Below, piece after piece: positions 63,601-64,000 of a DNA stretch of 64,000 nt (position 1 is its first letter; every line of letters starts with the position of its first letter). The stretch covers positions 4,763,501 to 4,827,500 of the forward strand of contig CM061102.1 of the NCBI GenBank assembly GCA_030770545.1, written 5' to 3'. The notes beneath the pieces are model-generated. The model saw nothing but the letters and a program-made list of their open reading frames with translations, searched no databases and was not told where the DNA came from. The DNA comes from Macropodus opercularis (taxonomy: Eukaryota; Chordata; Actinopteri; Anabantiformes; Osphronemidae). A program made the translations under genes and the position numbers.

Positions 63601-64000
63601 ATTGGCCAATCAAAATACTTCATCAGTGTGCTTGTACACCCCAGAATAAACTGCGAAGGCATATCTTCATATATCTCTATAATTGCACCCTCCTTCAGAC
63701 ATTTTCAGATAAGCCTATCTCGCCTGAGTTATTATCACGCGTTGGCAAAACTCATGATCTTTCACTTCTCTTGCTTTCTGTCTTATCTCCGGGGTGGCCA
63801 CTGAATACAAGGAAACATTATTCACCCCCAGACAACGAGCCAAGACTTGTCTCCATGGCTACCAGGTGTGCAACGAATCATGTCAATAGCTGGCTGGTGT
63901 CTAATCTCTAAGCTGTCTTAATTATAAGATCTATCCCCTTCTGTCGGGCTCCAACCATCCATGTAGCCTGCAGTGGTACGGGTCCATCGCATCGACCTCT
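48601..64000. other. Gene-free region upstream of trpc4
   Basis: 15.4 kb in which no open frame exceeds about 125 codons, none resembles a known family, and no run of phase-compatible exons was found on either strand. A segment near 55627-55665 (GTGGTTCCTCCCACACCAAAAGACATGCA-like) resembles the middle of the SINE at 7.4 kb and may be a decayed copy. The rest shows no structure I can name; distal enhancers of trpc4 are possible but not visible as such. Confidence 0.6.
55627..55665 (+). repeat. Decayed fragment resembling the 7.4-kb SINE
   Basis: TTCCTCCCACACCAAAAGAC followed by ATGCATGTTAAG matches, with a few changes and gaps, the segment TTTCCTCCCACAGTCCAAAG/ACATGCAGTTAGG of the SINE. Only the middle of the element is recognisable. 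Confidence 0.4.

Overview
This window is vertebrate nuclear DNA, almost certainly from a ray-finned (probably percomorph) fish. Genes are split by GT-AG introns. Two genes belong to the fish/amphibian UGT5 group of UDP-glucuronosyltransferases. They are followed by periostin and TRPC4 in the same order and orientation known for human chromosome 13 (POSTN, then TRPC4). Fish-type dispersed repeats are also present. No prokaryotic or viral gene system was seen.

Layout: 1-8.2 kb is non-coding apart from one tRNA-derived SINE (about 7308-7672). 8.27-13.95 kb holds two tandem plus-strand UGT5-type genes, each of three coding exons (294, 714 and 585 bp) and 530 aa. 16.04-29.19 kb holds a complete minus-strand periostin gene, 23 coding exons joining in frame to 892 codons. 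It has a signal peptide, an EMI domain, four FAS1 domains, an expanded 13-residue repeat array and a basic tail. Its introns carry a solo LTR, a perfect 67-bp foldback repeat and a long G-run. 32.89-46.41 kb holds a complete minus-strand trpc4, 14 coding exons and 972 codons, with a possible non-coding first exon near 48.45 kb. 48.6-64 kb has no supportable gene and is the region upstream of trpc4.

Functionally the three loci are unrelated neighbours. The UGTs are ER-membrane enzymes that conjugate small lipophilic compounds. Periostin is a secreted matricellular protein. TRPC4 is a receptor-operated, non-selective, calcium-permeable cation channel. Only the postn-trpc4 pairing is a known conserved linkage.

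The points most worth a second look are: the mosaic near-identity of the two UGT genes, including an identical intron, which suggests gene conversion; the 39-bp coding minisatellite in periostin; the missing C-terminal PDZ-binding motif in trpc4; a trpc4 splice donor inside a GT repeat; and a perfect foldback element flanked by a 13-bp direct repeat. Exon boundaries were worked out by eye from splice sites, reading phase and remembered family sequences, without alignment software.
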